A stretch of 64,000 bases of DNA, taken from positions 1,590,800-1,654,799 of the forward strand of contig NC_087388.1 of the NCBI RefSeq assembly GCF_963675165.1, in the 5' to 3' direction. Shown here one piece after another: positions 1 to 12,021 of this stretch. Made by a program: the position numbers and the translations under genes. How positions within the stretch are numbered: the first letter of the stretch is position 1; the number at the start of each line of letters is the position of its first letter. The notes beneath the pieces are model-generated. The model saw only the letters and a list, made by a program, of their open reading frames with translations, was not told where the DNA came from and made no database searches. Source of the DNA: Halichondria panicea. Taxonomy: Eukaryota > Porifera > Demospongiae > Suberitida > Halichondriidae.

Positions 1-692
1 ATCTTACTGGAGTAAGTTTCACGCACACATTATACCCACACACTTAATTTATTCGTTTGTTATTGTACTACAGATCTGTTTTTTCCAATGGATACCTTCT
101 TGGTCCTTTCTGCTTTGCAAGAAGTAAAGGATGCTCAATGGAAACTGCTAGGAATGAGTCTTCCAACCCCCTGGAACAAATTAGATGACATTGAGAATAA
201 TGACTCATCGTTCCCAGGTAATAATGCTAAGAAAGAAGAAGTAATTCGACTATGGATGTCTCAAGAACCAACCTGGATAGTGTTGGTAGAGGCTCTCAGT
301 CAATCTGCATATGGATGGTCACAGAATTCTAGTCAAATCTCACAACAGCACAGTAAGTATCTCACAATCATTGGCTATAATGCCCTGCTTATTCATGCAT
401 GCATTTTATAGATGTGCCTCTACAAAAGAAAATTCTCGAAAATGATTCATCTCTTCGTCCTGACAAGGACTTTCTCCAATCGTGTGCTGCCGTCATTGGC
501 TCTCGTTGGCAGTGTCTTGGTTTTCCCCTCTCCCTCACTTCTGAAGACATTGTAAGCATCAAGAGAGAGACAAGAGGAACAGAGCCGACCAGACAAGCAC
601 TCGTCATGCTACAGAAATGGGCAGCCAGGGAAACGGCAACTTTTGGTCAGTTGAGAGAGAAACTTCGTACACTCTCAGTGTTTCATATCTGA
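1..692 (+). CDS. 3' end of an ANK-Roc-COR-Death family gene (tandem Death domains); 5' part outside window
   Basis: Three exon pieces are visible. Bases 1-11 end the large COR-tail exon (codons for Tyr-Trp plus one base) before a GTAAGT donor. Exon 74-352 follows a CAG acceptor, and exon 412-692 ends in TGA. Every junction is phase 1, as in the sister copy at 32844-33771. The first exon codes a Death-fold domain: helices around LGMSLPTPWNKLDDIE, then KKEEVIRLWM, then EPTWIVLVEALSQ. The second codes another Death-type domain, with SLTSEDIVSIKRET, a conserved Trp in ISSRW/GSRW and a long C-terminal helix. Death domains mediate homotypic assembly of signalling complexes. The frame is open in both exons with no lesions, so this tail may be functional. 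The ANK, Roc and COR parts would lie to the left of the window. Confidence 0.8.
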
Positions 693-958
693 GAAAAGTA
701 TGTAGATAATTATAGCTGCTTACGAAAATGTATCACCTTGTTTATGTCAATGATTTTTCAGAACTCAACAATTCACACATAAGTACTTCACTTTTATTTT
801 TACACTTCCCAGCAATACACTGTATATAACTTTCAAAAAAAAGCACATAATTTTGTTAGCCTTTACTAGTTTCTTCAATTCTTATAATGCTTCCTGAAGT
901 AAGTTTTGTACTGCAGCTAGAGCTTCAACTAGTGTTGTACAAAACTTCTGTAACAGCT
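693..958. other. 3' flank of the first Death-tail gene
   Basis: AT-rich non-coding sequence following the stop codon. No promoter, RNA gene or mobile element is recognised here. Several family copies share related 3' flanks, but this one is weakly matched. Confidence 0.4.
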
Positions 959-2953
959 CCAAGATTGATGATTTATGAAACGTTGCTTTTGATGTCGTAA
1001 ACTAGAAGCTGTGAATGACTTATCGTCTTCTGTCGGATTTTCCCCAGAGACAAGCTCTCCTCTGGGATTGTTGAAAAATACCTTGACTACATTCCAGCTT
1101 GCAAAGTATAATTATAAGCCTCCTTATCTCTCACATATAGAAGAGACTGAAATTCCGCTCACACCCAAAGAGAGTTACTCGCATCAGATGTACCTATAAT
1201 CATATAATTATTGTCAAAGTCTGTTAAAGCAGATGTCACCAATTACATCGATCAACTCAAGCTCAGTGTAGTCATAAATAATTATTACAGAATCACTACT
1301 GCATGGAAAAAGTTCTACCAGAATATACCACAAGCTGCAGTACTGCCACGAAATTGAGAATGTGTACGTGGAAGAGTACCACAGTCTCAACTCACTTCAG
1401 AACCAGTACCAACTGAGAGTGCCACTAAAGATAAATCTCGTCTGTTCTTTTTATCTCTGGGTGGCAGGTGACAAGATTACCCAGGATTTTATGCTAAATG
1501 TGATGTTGACAGATTTGACTATTTCCTAACGATTTCTTAATCTCATTTCTCTCACAGCTTTTCATGAAAACTAAAGCTTGCTAACAATTGCAAGCGGATG
1601 CTCTCTATAACAACTTCTCAATTTCTGATTCTTCTACTGCTAATAGTTATTTGATTCCAGAGATCCAATTATGCTCCAATCCTCGCTGTCATGATATGTC
1701 TGGTCGACTGGTCTACATTGGCTTATGAAGAATGGAGTGGAGGTATTTGTCGATATGCCTAAAGACGCTGATAGAGGAAAGTACTGATAGTGAAAAGTGG
1801 CAACAAAATATATGCGCTCTGCGTCTAGTTTCAGAATGTTGTGGAAACAAACTCCTTCTTGATCCGAGCAATCTCAAGAATGAAACTTTTACGAATGCTA
1901 GAAATGCACATAAAATAATATGCTTCTAAGAGTATTGATGCGTGAAGCATTAGCAGAAAGAACTAAGCGACTCATGGAAAGAAGGACATTACTTCTCTAT
2001 TCTGATAAGGGACAATGCTTCTCTATACATCCGATGAAGATTGGGTCATCCCAAAAGATGGATTACATCTACTGGAGTAAGTTTCAAGCACGCGCTCACA
2101 TACACACATGCACACACCACCTGTAAATATTTAATGTAATCATGTAATCAATGTTTTATTTGTTGTTTCCAATAGTCAAGATATATCCACAACTCTTAAT
2201 GTTGCGCAGGCACTGAAAATGCCCTACTTCAATCAAAGATTGGATCAGCTCAGGTGATATTTCTACTGGAGTAAGCAGCATTCAAACTAATTTATGAGCT
2301 TAATTATTTCCTTGTACAGATTTGTTGTTTCCGATGTGTGAGTCCATGATTGACTCTGCTTTGAACTGCTTAGGAATGAAACGAAGCATCATTCCCTGGT
2401 GATATTGCCAAATAGTATAATTCGACTGGAAAGTCTCAAGAACCCACCTGGAAAATTTTAGTAGAGGTTCTCGCAGTCAACCTACGATTGGATTGTCCAA
2501 CAAATCTCACACGAGCACAGTAAGTACACTACCGTATAGCGGGTATATTTCGAGGGTATAAACTTTCGCGGTATAAACTTTCGCTGAATGACTGTTAGAA
2601 AGGTTTTGGTGGAATAGCAGTCTTTTAGTGGGTATATTTAATTAGCGAAAACCACAAACATTTATATACCCTCGAAATATATCCGCTATATATAATAATA
2701 CGGTATATAAGTTATTGTATAGCTATATTCATTGTAGACGTGCTTCTATACAAGAAAAGCAATCATCTGTCCGTCCTGACGATTCCAATCATTTGCTGCC
2801 ATCATTGGCTCTAGATGGCAGTGTCTTACTTCTCCCTTCTCCCTCACTTCTGAAGACATTGTGAGCATCAAGAGAGAGACAAGAGGAGCAGAGCCTACCC
2901 GACAAGCACTCGTCATGCTGCATGGTCATGCACTTTTCGTGTTCCATATCTGT
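959..2953 (+). pseudogene. Degraded Roc-COR-Death copy (3' half only)
   Basis: The sequence begins inside the Roc/COR junction. CAAGATTGATGATTT at 959 matches the sister pseudogene at 38467. It then gives recognisable COR pieces at 1011-1199 (FSPETSSPLGLLK, HIEETEIPL), a fragment of the conserved VFVDMPKDAD segment near 1740, LLDPSNLKNE near 1857, and the Tyr-Trp exon end near 2080. Remnants of Death exon 1 (2310-2520) and Death exon 2 (2740-2953) follow. Reading frame is lost in every section through small deletions, frameshifts and stops. Intron positions are still visible. The intron between the two Death remnants holds an inverted-repeat element (2530-2705). There is no ANK array or P-loop. 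It is a clear non-functional relic. Confidence 0.85.
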
Positions 2954-3431
2954 ACCACATTATGTTAGATTTAGCTGCATGCATTCAATTGCACTTACAT
3001 ACTGTAGATATAGCTGTTCAATCCAACACATGTTTGTGTCACTGAACTTTCAGAACTCATGCCTTGCCACTTAAGGGCAAAAATTACTTTTACACTTCCA
3101 ATCGTTACTTTTTCTACTGTTATGTTCTGTGTAAAGCAACATCTTACGTCCTTCAAAATTAGCACATTTTTGTTACTACTGTACAGTTATTCTAATGTTG
3201 TCAATTCTGACATGAATGAAATGAATTTTTGCACTCAGTTCTATAGCTTCAATGGCCGGGTGTGCATGCAATGTCATGACTTAATTATGTATACTGTAAA
3301 AACTACATTATTACTCAATACACAGTACAGTAGTTTCGTACAGTTATATACAGTATCCTGTTTGTCGCAACCATTAGCTATTGAAAGTGTGTACTTGTAC
3401 GAAACTGTATATACCAGTGCAGTACCTATAA
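2060..3431 (+). repeat. Left copy of a tandem duplication (Death tail plus 3' flank)
   Basis: This segment is matched in the same order by about 4070-5416. The match includes the CACGCGCTCACAT intron motif, the inverted-repeat element in the second intron, the short GCACTCGTCATGCTGCATGG ending of Death exon 2, and a long 3' flank with TGTTTGTCGCAACCAT. The two copies carry the same unusual truncation of Death exon 2, so they duplicated after the gene had already decayed. Bases 2954-3431 contain no gene; open frames there are AT-rich chance ORFs. Confidence 0.75.
2530..2705. mobile_element. TA-flanked inverted-repeat element, TACCGTATAGCGGG family
   Basis: The left end reads TACCGTATAGCGGGTATATT. 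The right end is an imperfect reverse complement ending in TACGGTA. No coding capacity. It lies in the intron between the two Death-domain remnants. Related copies are at 4534-4675, 19247-19456 and 25905-26119. Confidence 0.75.
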
Positions 3432-4039
3432 AATGAAAGCACCGCGGGTGCTGATGCCTCAGTGGAGGTGCCAAAGCTACATAACATAAAACTACTAGCT
3501 AGCTTTTATACACACATTGATTATAATTATCATGATGATCTAATTTTGCTGCATTGTACATGTAATCGCAGGGAAACTCAAATAGTGGGTAATAATCGAC
3601 CGTGATTGTTGTTAAAAACGATCAATGCCAAAAGTTCAAGTCTAAAACTAATGGCTGCAAGTCAGCAGAGCCTTGCAGCTCTCTTCTCACTCTTGCAGCT
3701 ACCAATAGCTAGCGTTCTAGTGCAGAGCTAACTACTAAGTGTACAGTAGCAACATTCGGTGAACAAGTTTTGCTACGGACTCTTCTGAAAAGGCTGCAAT
3801 GGCATTTCAAGTAAGCAAAACTAGGCATAACTCGAGAACGAAGCTTTATTTTGCAAATCCACGAATTAAAATCCAAGAAAACATGACTAGAAGCCTATAG
3901 AAACTCTTACTTGCACTTCATTGATCCTTGTGCAGCTGTAGCAGTCTAAACACACACACAGACACACACACAGACACACAGACAGACACACAAACACACT
4001 ACCGTATACCTCGCTTGCGCATGCGCACCGAGGCATAAT
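3432..4039 (+). repeat. Dispersed ~0.6-kb non-coding repeat (family R1), near-complete
   Basis: Starts AATGAAAGCACCGCGGGTGC and ends TCGCTTGCGCATGCGCACCG followed by AGGCATAAT, with an ACACAG-rich microsatellite just inside the right end. A second near-complete copy is at 50520-51090. Inverted, diverged copies lie at 61757-62318 and 60289-60690. Fragments are at 17880-18020, 27211-27290 and 51250-51320. No terminal inverted repeats or coding capacity were found. It separates the two arms of the tandem duplication. Confidence 0.8.
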
Positions 4040-4069
4040 AAGCAGTCCTATCGGGAATGGAAACCAGAC

Positions 4070-4936
4070 ACCATACTGGAGTAAGTTTCAAACACGCGCT
4101 CACATGCACACATGCACACACCACCTGTAAATGTTTTATTTGTTAATATACCCTAAAGATACAACTCCTAATGATGCGCAGGCACTGAAAAAATGCCCCA
4201 CTTCAATGATCAGCTCAGGTGATATTCTACTAGAGTAAGCAGTATTCAACACAACGTTTAATTTATCTATGAGCTTAATTATTTCGTTGTACAGATTTGT
4301 TGTTTCCGATGGATGAGTCCATGATTGACTCCAGAGGGGATTGACTCTGCTTTGAACTGCTTACAGGGATGAATATTTCAATACATTGGAATAACTATTT
4401 AAAACGAAGCATCATTCCCTGCATGGTGATACTCAAGAACCCACCTGGAAAATATTGGTAGACCCTCTCGCAGTCAACCTACAGGATTGTCCAACAAAAC
4501 AAGTCAAATCTCACAAGAGCACAGTAAGTATACTACCGTATCAGTAGCAGGTATATTTTGAGGGTAGCAAAATGACGGTTATTATAGAAAGGTTTTCACA
4601 TAATAGTGTGTATAATGGTATATAATTAGCGAAAACCACGAACATTTAGAACCTCAATATATACCCGCTATATAATAATTACAGCTATTCTATTGTAGAC
4701 GTGCTTCTACACAAGAAAAGCATTATCGAAAGCAATCATCTGTCCATCCCTGGCAATAAAACGTTCTTCAATCGTTTGCTGCCATTATTGCCTCTCGATG
4801 GCAATGTCTTGCTTCTCCCCTCTCCCTCACTTCTGAAGACATTGTGAGCATCAAGAAAGAGACAAGAGGATCAGAGGCGACCAGAGAAGCACTCGTCATG
4901 CTGCATGGTCATGCACTTTCCGTGTTTCATATCTGT
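4070..4936 (+). pseudogene. Degraded Death-tail copy (second arm of tandem duplication)
   Basis: The relic of the Tyr-Trp exon end with its GTAAGT donor is at 4081. A remnant of Death exon 1 follows (ATTTGTTGTTTCCGATGG near 4293, then frame-broken sequence to 4522), and a remnant of Death exon 2 spans about 4698-4936 (SLTSEDIVSIKKET can be read, then truncated). Frames are broken throughout and the last helix is missing. It is a tandem duplicate of 2060-2953. Bases 4937-5416 match the 3' flank of the other arm. Confidence 0.85.
4534..4675. mobile_element. Decayed TACCGTATAGCGGG-family inverted-repeat element
   Basis: Duplicated counterpart of 2530-2705, in the same intron of the pseudogene. 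The ends are recognisable (TACCGTA left, ATATACCCGC right) but the core is shortened. Confidence 0.6.
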
Positions 4937-5416
4937 ACCGTTCATAATAGTTATACACAGTATTATCATGTTGTCTCTAAAAGTGAATTGTGATTTCGGT
5001 CAGTCTCAGCAGTACAGTTCCTAGATTTAGCTGCATGCATTCAATTGCACTTGCATACTGTAGATATAGCTATTCAATCCAACACATGTTTGTGTCACTA
5101 AACTTTCAGAATTCATGCCTTGCCACGTAAGCAAAGATTACTTATTGCTGCACTTTCAATTGTCTAATTATATGCAACACCTTAGGTCCTTCAAAATTAG
5201 CACATTTTTGTTACGCTGTTACAGTTATTCTATTTTGACATGAATGAAATGAATTTTTACACTCAGTTCTATAGCTTCAATTGCCGGGTGTGCATACACA
5301 AAACTATATTATTACTCAATACACAGTACAGTAGTTACGTATATATCCTGTTTGTCGCAACCATTTGCTATTGACAGTGTGTACTGTACGAAACTGTATA
5401 CCAGTACATGCAGTAC

Positions 5417-6026
5417 ATAATTAATAAGCAGTCCTATATATCGGGAATGGTAAACTTAACCAGAAGCCCTCACATTTCCTGATCATACAGTTGCTAATCA
5501 ACGTATTTAACACTCAGATATAATTATGCATTACGTCACTTTGGTCTAGATCTATACCGTCTTGCATTATATATACAGACATTTGTTCTCATGATCACTG
5601 CCTCTGTTTAATATTCCCATGAGCAATGCAGAGATTGATCATAATTATAGGACTTTTAGCTTATGTTAACCCATTATGTATACCAATTCGGTTTTCCTGA
5701 TCACACATGACATAGCCCGCTAAGTGTGTAGGACATGATAATTATTAAGAACCTAGAATACCATTTTATGGGTTATTCAGCACCACTTCCTTTCCAGTTC
5801 CATGCATGCAGTAAGCAAGTAATACATAATGCTATAATGTTTTTAACAATCACAAAAACAGTGACTACTGTAGCTAGATCATAAATGCGCATCATAAAAA
5901 CTTGACACAAGTTAGTAAAACTATTAGTAAAAGCAAGAGTTCATTATAATTACCCAAAAGTTAAATATACAGGCCTAAAACTACTAATTCCAGTGGATCA
6001 AAATTTGCAAGGTTAGCTGCTTCTGA
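5417..6026. other. Intergenic, nothing recognised
   Basis: AT-rich sequence downstream of the decayed Death tail and downstream (minus sense) of the helicase pseudogene. No convincing ORF, RNA gene or inverted repeat was seen. Confidence 0.4.
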
Positions 6027-8825
6027 TCATGCAGCGTGTCTTGAGCTGTCCACTTCCGGTGCATGTACATTGCCGGCTGCTAGGGCATGACTCATTCCTC
6101 CAATTTCGGCTTTGCATTCGGGACACTTGGCCCTTTGCATCGCTCCCCCACACTCGCCAATTACATAGATGTGGCCGTTGGGGCACTTAATTGTACCAGT
6201 GGCCTTTCGGGAGGCCAATAGCCTTGACTATCTCAAGTCTTTCTGTTTCGGACAATCCATCAATACCGTACTTTTCACGCAGGAATTTGATCGTTTCAAG
6301 AATACTCCCTTCTTCTTTCTCTGAAACTTTTTCTAGTTTCCAGCCACTCTCCTCCAGTTTAAGGATAGTTGAGGTGATTACATCATGTTCATCGGTAGAA
6401 ACAAGGGTTTTAATAGGAAGCATTTTAACTTGTAGCTCAATAAGCTTTGCTAGAAGGGTGAGTCTTTGCATTTCAGCTTCAGCATCAGAGAGTTGCTGCT
6501 GTGAAATAAACTCTTGCATAATAAACTCTTTAAGGTGACTCAGGTCTCGTTTTATTCTATCAATCTTCGGTTGATAACAGGATTGTGTTACAGAAAGCAG
6601 ATTTAGCTTTAGATTTGAGAAAATCTCAATTGTTGTGACAATTTGGAGCAGAAATGAAAGTTTAGCTTTAGTAATGTGAGGGAAAAGAGCAGTATTAACA
6701 CTTTTCTTTCCTACAGTGGAATCGTTCGATATAACTCGTTCAAGTACACTGAATTCTTCAGCAACATGTAATTAATTCAAAAAGCTAGCTTTTTTGAGTC
6801 CTGTCCGTACTCTTACTAGTTCAGCTTGCATGCAGTCAATAGTACTCATCTGCTTTTTCTTTATAGCTTCCACATCAGACAGTTTGCTCCTAACATCATT
6901 GCCATATCGGAGGCATTTTCTGACTGGAGTCTTGCACCTTGGGCATACTTAAGAGTGATTTCCTGGGATTCTCCTGTAGGATCACTGTTGTCAGTTGACA
7001 TCGATTGATCAAGCATTTCTACAACAACAAGGTGTGGTTGCAATCAGGTAAAAGAATAAAGCTGGCATATCTTCTTCATCCTCGGGTCCAAAAATCATCT
7101 CAGTGACCTATTCTTTATCACAGATACGGCTTAGTTTCGGGCACACTTCTCCACAAAGACCAATACACCTGTGTTTGCATTTCTTCAGTCGCTTTGGACA
7201 TGGCTTATCGCAAGGAGGTCGATCACACAGTATTCCGCATGGCTGGGTGCAAGTAAAATGAGGGCAGGACCAGTCACAAGGCTCCATGCAGGGAGCACAT
7301 GGTTCAAAACATTTCTTTGAGCATTAGCTGTGTGTGCAAAAGTTGGCACATGGCTTGGAGCATGGAGGGCAGCTTGGTGTGCAAGGAAAGTCACAGAGGT
7401 GACTACATGTTAAGGTACGATCGCATTTGGACTTACAGCCAATGTGAAGACATCCCATTTTGCACGTGTAGCAGGTTCTAGTACATGGATGTTCACAATC
7501 TAACAAAGCACCGCAAGGCACGGAGCACTCCACTAGCTCTTCTTTGAGATAGCAGGAATCTTGGACAGTGTGTCCACAAGATAGCTCTTTGTCCACCAAT
7601 CACAGTACATTGAGGAGTGCAAAGTCGAGAGCATTTTTCTTGGCAGAGATGACTACATGGTAGAGCTCTTTCACAAAGTTTTTGCAGGCAATTTTTGCTG
7701 GATCATCCGAGCAAGCACAGCTTTGTGAATGACCGCAAATAAGGACTTTCATTACTTTCTCTTTACAAGATCCGCAACCGTCTGAACACTCGTAGCACTT
7801 TCGTTTACACACATGGCCACAAGCCAATTGTTTTCTGCAACCTTGTAAGCACTTGTACTCACGATGCTCTATGTCATAGGGGTGACAAAGTCGACAGCAG
7901 ACATGACCACAGGGTAAACGAGCTTCACATTTCTTTTGGCATCCACCCTCTAGGCATTTGAGAAAATCTTCAACCGCTTGGGCATTTACTTTTTGGTCTT
8001 GGTGAATGTGGCAATGTAATGGGAGAGCTTCACCAATACAGTCCATTTTTGTGAAGCTCTCTATTATTTTAGGCCATATCGTTTTAACCTTGTCACGAAG
8101 CATTTCCATGTTACCAATTACGAACAAGCTCATTTTGGCTCTCGACAAAGCAACACAAATACGATTCTCAATTCCGACAAATCCAATTCTTTGTTCATTG
8201 TTGCTCCTCACAAGGGACAGTAATATGATTCTGTTCTCTTCTCCCTGGAAGTCGTCAACAATAACTGTTCGAACACCATTGATCTTTCTGGTTCTGAGAA
8301 TTTTTTTAATCTCAAGCATTTGCCCTCGGTAGAGAGTCAAGATGGTGATTTCATCTTGCTTGTAGCCTTGTTTCAGCAGATAGTCACAGAGAACTCCTAG
8401 GTACTTTGCCTCGTGAGGATTTGAGTGACTTCGTTTGTCGTCTGCTCCGGCTAGTTCTGGCTGAGTATGGGTGATGAAGAAGAGGTTTTTACCAATTCCT
8501 TGGATGTGACCATAGTTGTACACTGATTCATGGTTGTCCAGTTCTTTATATATGGCTGGAGTAATCAAGCTGGCAATCTCAGGTCTCATTCGATGCTGAA
8601 TACGTATAGTGTTTGTACAGGACAACCGTTCTTTGCTAAGCACTCAAATAATGAGATATTAAAGTCGTACTTCTTTTCAAGCTCGTAGTAAGTTAACTTT
8701 GGCCGTAGCTGTTGATGGTCACCAATTAAAACCAGCTGTTGGACTGTTGGGGACAGAGAAGTGAAAATGTGAGGCTCAAAAACTTCAGCTTCTTCGATAA
8801 CTACTATCTTTGGTCGAATTGACTT
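6027..8825 (-). pseudogene. ZNFX1: ZNFX1-like SF1 helicase / NFX1-type zinc-finger / RZ-finger protein, broken
   Basis: Read on the minus strand. Helicase motifs appear in order: a Walker B-like VVIEEAEVFEPH (about 8780-8815), LIGDHQQLRP (about 8700-8730), IQHRMRPEI (about 8590), VDDFQGEENRI (about 8250) and VALSRAK (about 8140). NFX1-type cysteine/histidine repeats run from about 7930 to 7140. The family signature CDKE-VTE-FGPEDEED follows, and the C-terminal RZ-type finger (CPNGHIYVIGECGGAM, 6100-6190) closes the protein. ZNFX1 proteins are RNA-binding helicases in antiviral sensing and small-RNA pathways. Here the frame shifts near 8630, 6940 and 6195, and in-frame stops interrupt it at 7600-7602, 7324-7326 and about 7110. 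The 5' half (Walker A side) is absent beyond 8825, where LINE sequence begins. No introns were found in the retained part. Multiple independent lesions make a pseudogene far likelier than sequencing error. Confidence 0.85.
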
Positions 8826-8827
8826 AA

Positions 8828-9348
8828 TGATTTATTTTATTTTATTTTATTTTAACAATTCGGCAAAGCCAGGATACAATAAAATAGCAGAAGCTAATAA
8901 GTTAGTACCCTAAAAAAATATATATAACTATACCTATTCAAAGCATGCAAGTACTACAGGGTCATTAAGTATAGATTTAAATAATTTTAAGGGAGTACAA
9001 GTGCTAATTATAAGTTCACAATTTGCCATAATCCTGTTCCACAGTTCAATGGTCCTTGGGAATAAGGAGTTACTATGGACCGATGTTCTGCATGATACTG
9101 GAGTCAGAGACAGATTGTTAACATGTCTTGTATTGTATGTTAATTGTCTCTTCTTCGGTATGTCCTCATAGTATACAGAATTTTGAATAAATGGTGCAGA
9201 CTGGTACCCTTCTCTGACCCAGTGTTGGTAGGTCTGCTTGTTTCAAAAGTTCGAAATAGCTGATAGAGTAGTCCCACTGCTTTAGGCAAACCTTTATTGC
9301 AAACTTCTGGACCTTTTCCATATCCTTGATAATGCATTTCAAGTGAAA
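8828..9348 (-). mobile_element. 3' end of a non-LTR retrotransposon (LINE) reverse-transcriptase ORF
   Basis: On the minus strand, 9345 to about 8930 codes the typical C-terminal tail of jockey/CR1-like reverse transcriptases: MEKVQKFAIKVCLKQWDYS, LPTLGQRR, YNTRHVNNLSL and NSLFPRTIELWNRIM, ending in a stop. One frameshift near 9170 separates the two parts. A short 3' UTR ends in a pentanucleotide TAAAA tail (plus-strand TTTTA repeats at 8831-8854), as many LINEs have. The fragment is strongly 5'-truncated. It abuts the truncated helicase pseudogene on one side and a Death-family relic on the other, so it marks a rearrangement or insertion breakpoint. Confidence 0.8.
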
Positions 9349-9349
9349 A

Positions 9350-10602
9350 GATTGATTTCTTCCCAACACGATTTCTTCATGTGCATCATTCACCTCTCGG
9401 ACAACTTTGCCTAAAACGAAACCTGCCAACAAGACACAGACTCTCCACTACAGCTTCTGATTCTTTAATTGCAGAGGTATATGCTGCCAATTCTCACTGT
9501 CGCATCTGGTGGACTGGTCTGCATTGGCTTATGAAAAATGGAGTGGAGATATTTGTGGATATGCCTAAAGACGCTGATAGTAATGAACTGATTTTACTAG
9601 CAAGAAGTGACATCGAAAGTCAAGTCGAACTTCCAACACTCTGCAACTAGTTATTCCGAAGGTATTCGAAGCAAAAGTTGAGTTCTGTGCTGCTATATTG
9701 CTTACTGTTTACCTTCTTGATCCGAGCAATCTCAATGATGAACCTTTTGAATGCTCAAATTGCACCTAAGTATTCTCTATGTGATATTGAAGAAGCACTT
9801 AATTGGAGAATGCACTAAGCGAGTCATGGATAAAAAAGGACAATGTTTCTCCACTCCAATCAAAGATTGGATCAGCCAAACAAGATGGACTATGTATTAC
9901 TGGAGTAAGTTTTACACACATCCCCCATATTTAATTTATTCGATTTATGGTACTTATATATTATAGAGATTTGTTTTTTCCAATGGATATCTTTTTGGTT
10001 CATTCTGCTTTGCAAGAAGTAAATGGTGCTCAATGGAAACTGAGTCTTCGTCCGATCCCCTGGAACAAATTAGATGACATTGAGAATGATGACTCATCAT
10101 TCTCTGGTGACATTGCTAAGTAATTCGACTGTGGATATCTCAAGGGCCCACCTGGATAGTGTTGGTAGATGCTCTCAGTCAATCTGCATATGGGATAGTC
10201 ACAGAATTCTAGTCAAATCTCACGAGAGCATGCACAGTAAGTACCTCACAATCATTAGCTGTATTATAATGCCTATATAATAGTTATGTACTGTTTATTC
10301 AATCGTGTATTATAGATGTGCCTCTATACAAAGGAAAATCCTTGAAAACGATTCATCTCTTCGTCCTGGCCAAAAGTTTCTCCAATCATTTGCTGCCATC
10401 ATTGGCTCTCGATGGCAGTGTCTTAATTGCTTCTCCCCTCTCCCTCACTTCTGAAGACATTGTGAGCATCAAGAGAGAGACAAGAGGAGCAGAGACAACC
10501 AGAAAAGCACTCGTCATGCTGCAGAAGTGGGCAACCAGGGAAACGGCAACTTATGGTCAGTTGAGAGAGAGACTCCGTACACTCTCAGTGTTTCATATCT
10601 GA
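9350..10602 (+). pseudogene. Degraded COR-tail plus Death-domain copy
   Basis: Begins abruptly at the LINE boundary with the COR sequence that codes DFFPTRF in the intact gene. It continues through LPTRHRLS, TGLHWLMKNGVEIFVDMPKD (about 9505-9570) and LLDPSNLNDEPF to the Tyr-Trp exon end (donor near 9904). Death exon 1 spans about 9967-10235, with a stop after DIAK. Death exon 2 (10318-10602) has an early frameshift and then an intact second half (SLTSEDIVSIKRETRGAETT to SVFHI). Frameshifts near 9640, 9755 and 10120 and an unfavourable first part of Death 2 show decay. There is no ANK, Roc or P-loop part. Confidence 0.85.
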
Positions 10603-12021
10603 GAATTTAGTATCATGTATCAATGAACAAGTAAATGTGTAGCTACGTTCGATTGCACCTGTATTCTTATAAATACGTCACCGTGTTTGTATCACTGAAC
10701 TTCAGAACTCAACTTTGTCACCAACTTAATTACATATTAAGATTACTCACATTGTTATTTTCATATTTGCATTGGCATACCAAAATTAAATACATACAGC
10801 ATTAAGTTATTAGTCAATGTTTCCCCTAGAGTTTTTGTACTTAGTTATAATAATTATAGCTATAACATAATTCTGTTTGTCGCAACCATTTGCCACTGGA
10901 GGAGTCGAACCACACCGAACACCTGTAGAGTACCCTCCCTAAGTGTGTGCTTGCGCTGAGGTGTAGCTCGAACAGGTTCGACACTGTGTGTACTAACAGT
11001 TAACTGCAGTCCTGTTTCCTGAGGAAAACAAACTTCCTGTTTGGCTTTGAAGAAGCCTTGAACTGGTAAAATCAAGCAGACCGCAAGACTGCACCAGTTC
11101 CTTGTATACATGTATTATACAGTGTGTCATGTGTTATATATCCATGGTTTATCAAGCAATACTCAATGCTGTACATCTATGACATTATTCATTTGCATGT
11201 AGATCTCCTGAGTCCTGACCAATGGTATTCATTTCATTTTGCAACCCATAATTATGGAGGTATGTGTAAGGCATCAAAATTCATCAGCTAAAAGTGCATA
11301 TAGATGCACAAATGCACAAACAAACCATGAATAACCTCTGCACACACTAACAGGTGGCTATGCATGTGACTACTCATCAGCAAAAACTTGACCGAGCCAT
11401 TTGACATAATTATTGATCTAACAAGCTATCTACCTTACCAGCACCAATTTGGGACGTATATTAAAGGAAAATCTTTATGTATAATTATTCTCACACACTA
11501 GCTAGGCATAAAAAGATAATGATAGATATACTGAAACACTAGCTGAATTGTCCAGATCAGGATCCCATATAGATCTAGTTCCTGTTACATTTCCTTTTAC
11601 AACTTCCTGTTAGATATTCTAGGTTTTAGTTATTATTTTGCACAAGCCCTCCCTAGTAAAGAAGCAACCAAGCAGAGCAGAGTGAGACTGCAAGACTGCA
11701 CCAGTTTGGCACCATAGGACCTACTACTAGAGTTTCTATTGCAAGGTAAAACCCTCATTGTATAGCTTACAACAGTTTGACAATTGTTCCTCTGAAGTAT
11801 AGCCATAAAGCCCAGCCCTCTCACCTTTGGCCAGATATATGAGCTCCTGGCAAATTTCTTATACCTATTTTGTATTATGCAATATACTTTATTGTGCGAC
11901 ATAGCACCACTAGTTTATGCAGTATATACTATAGCGTCCGACATAGCTCGGAGACTGATTTTCCTTGTACGTACACGTAGACTGTGCACATTGTCATGTG
12001 TTTGTTTGGTATCAAGTTGAC
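10603..12021. other. Non-coding, with fragments of a dispersed repeat (family R2)
   Basis: Family-type 3' flank (TGTTTGTCGCAACCATTTGC at 10869) runs into sequence with pieces of a repeat recognised by AAGAAGCCTTGAA, AGACTGCACCAGTT and CTAAGGTAAAA-type motifs (11048-11105; 11690-11755). Other copies are near 46049, 52990, 58106 and 59428. No gene seen. Confidence 0.5.

Noticed and set aside
3059..3436. 125-codon ORF
   Set aside because: It lies in the duplicated 3' flank; the homologous stretch at 5107-5416 is not open and the composition is that of AT-rich noise.
9140..9337. Alternative minus ORF beside the LINE fragment
   Set aside because: It is the frameshifted shadow of the reverse-transcriptase tail.
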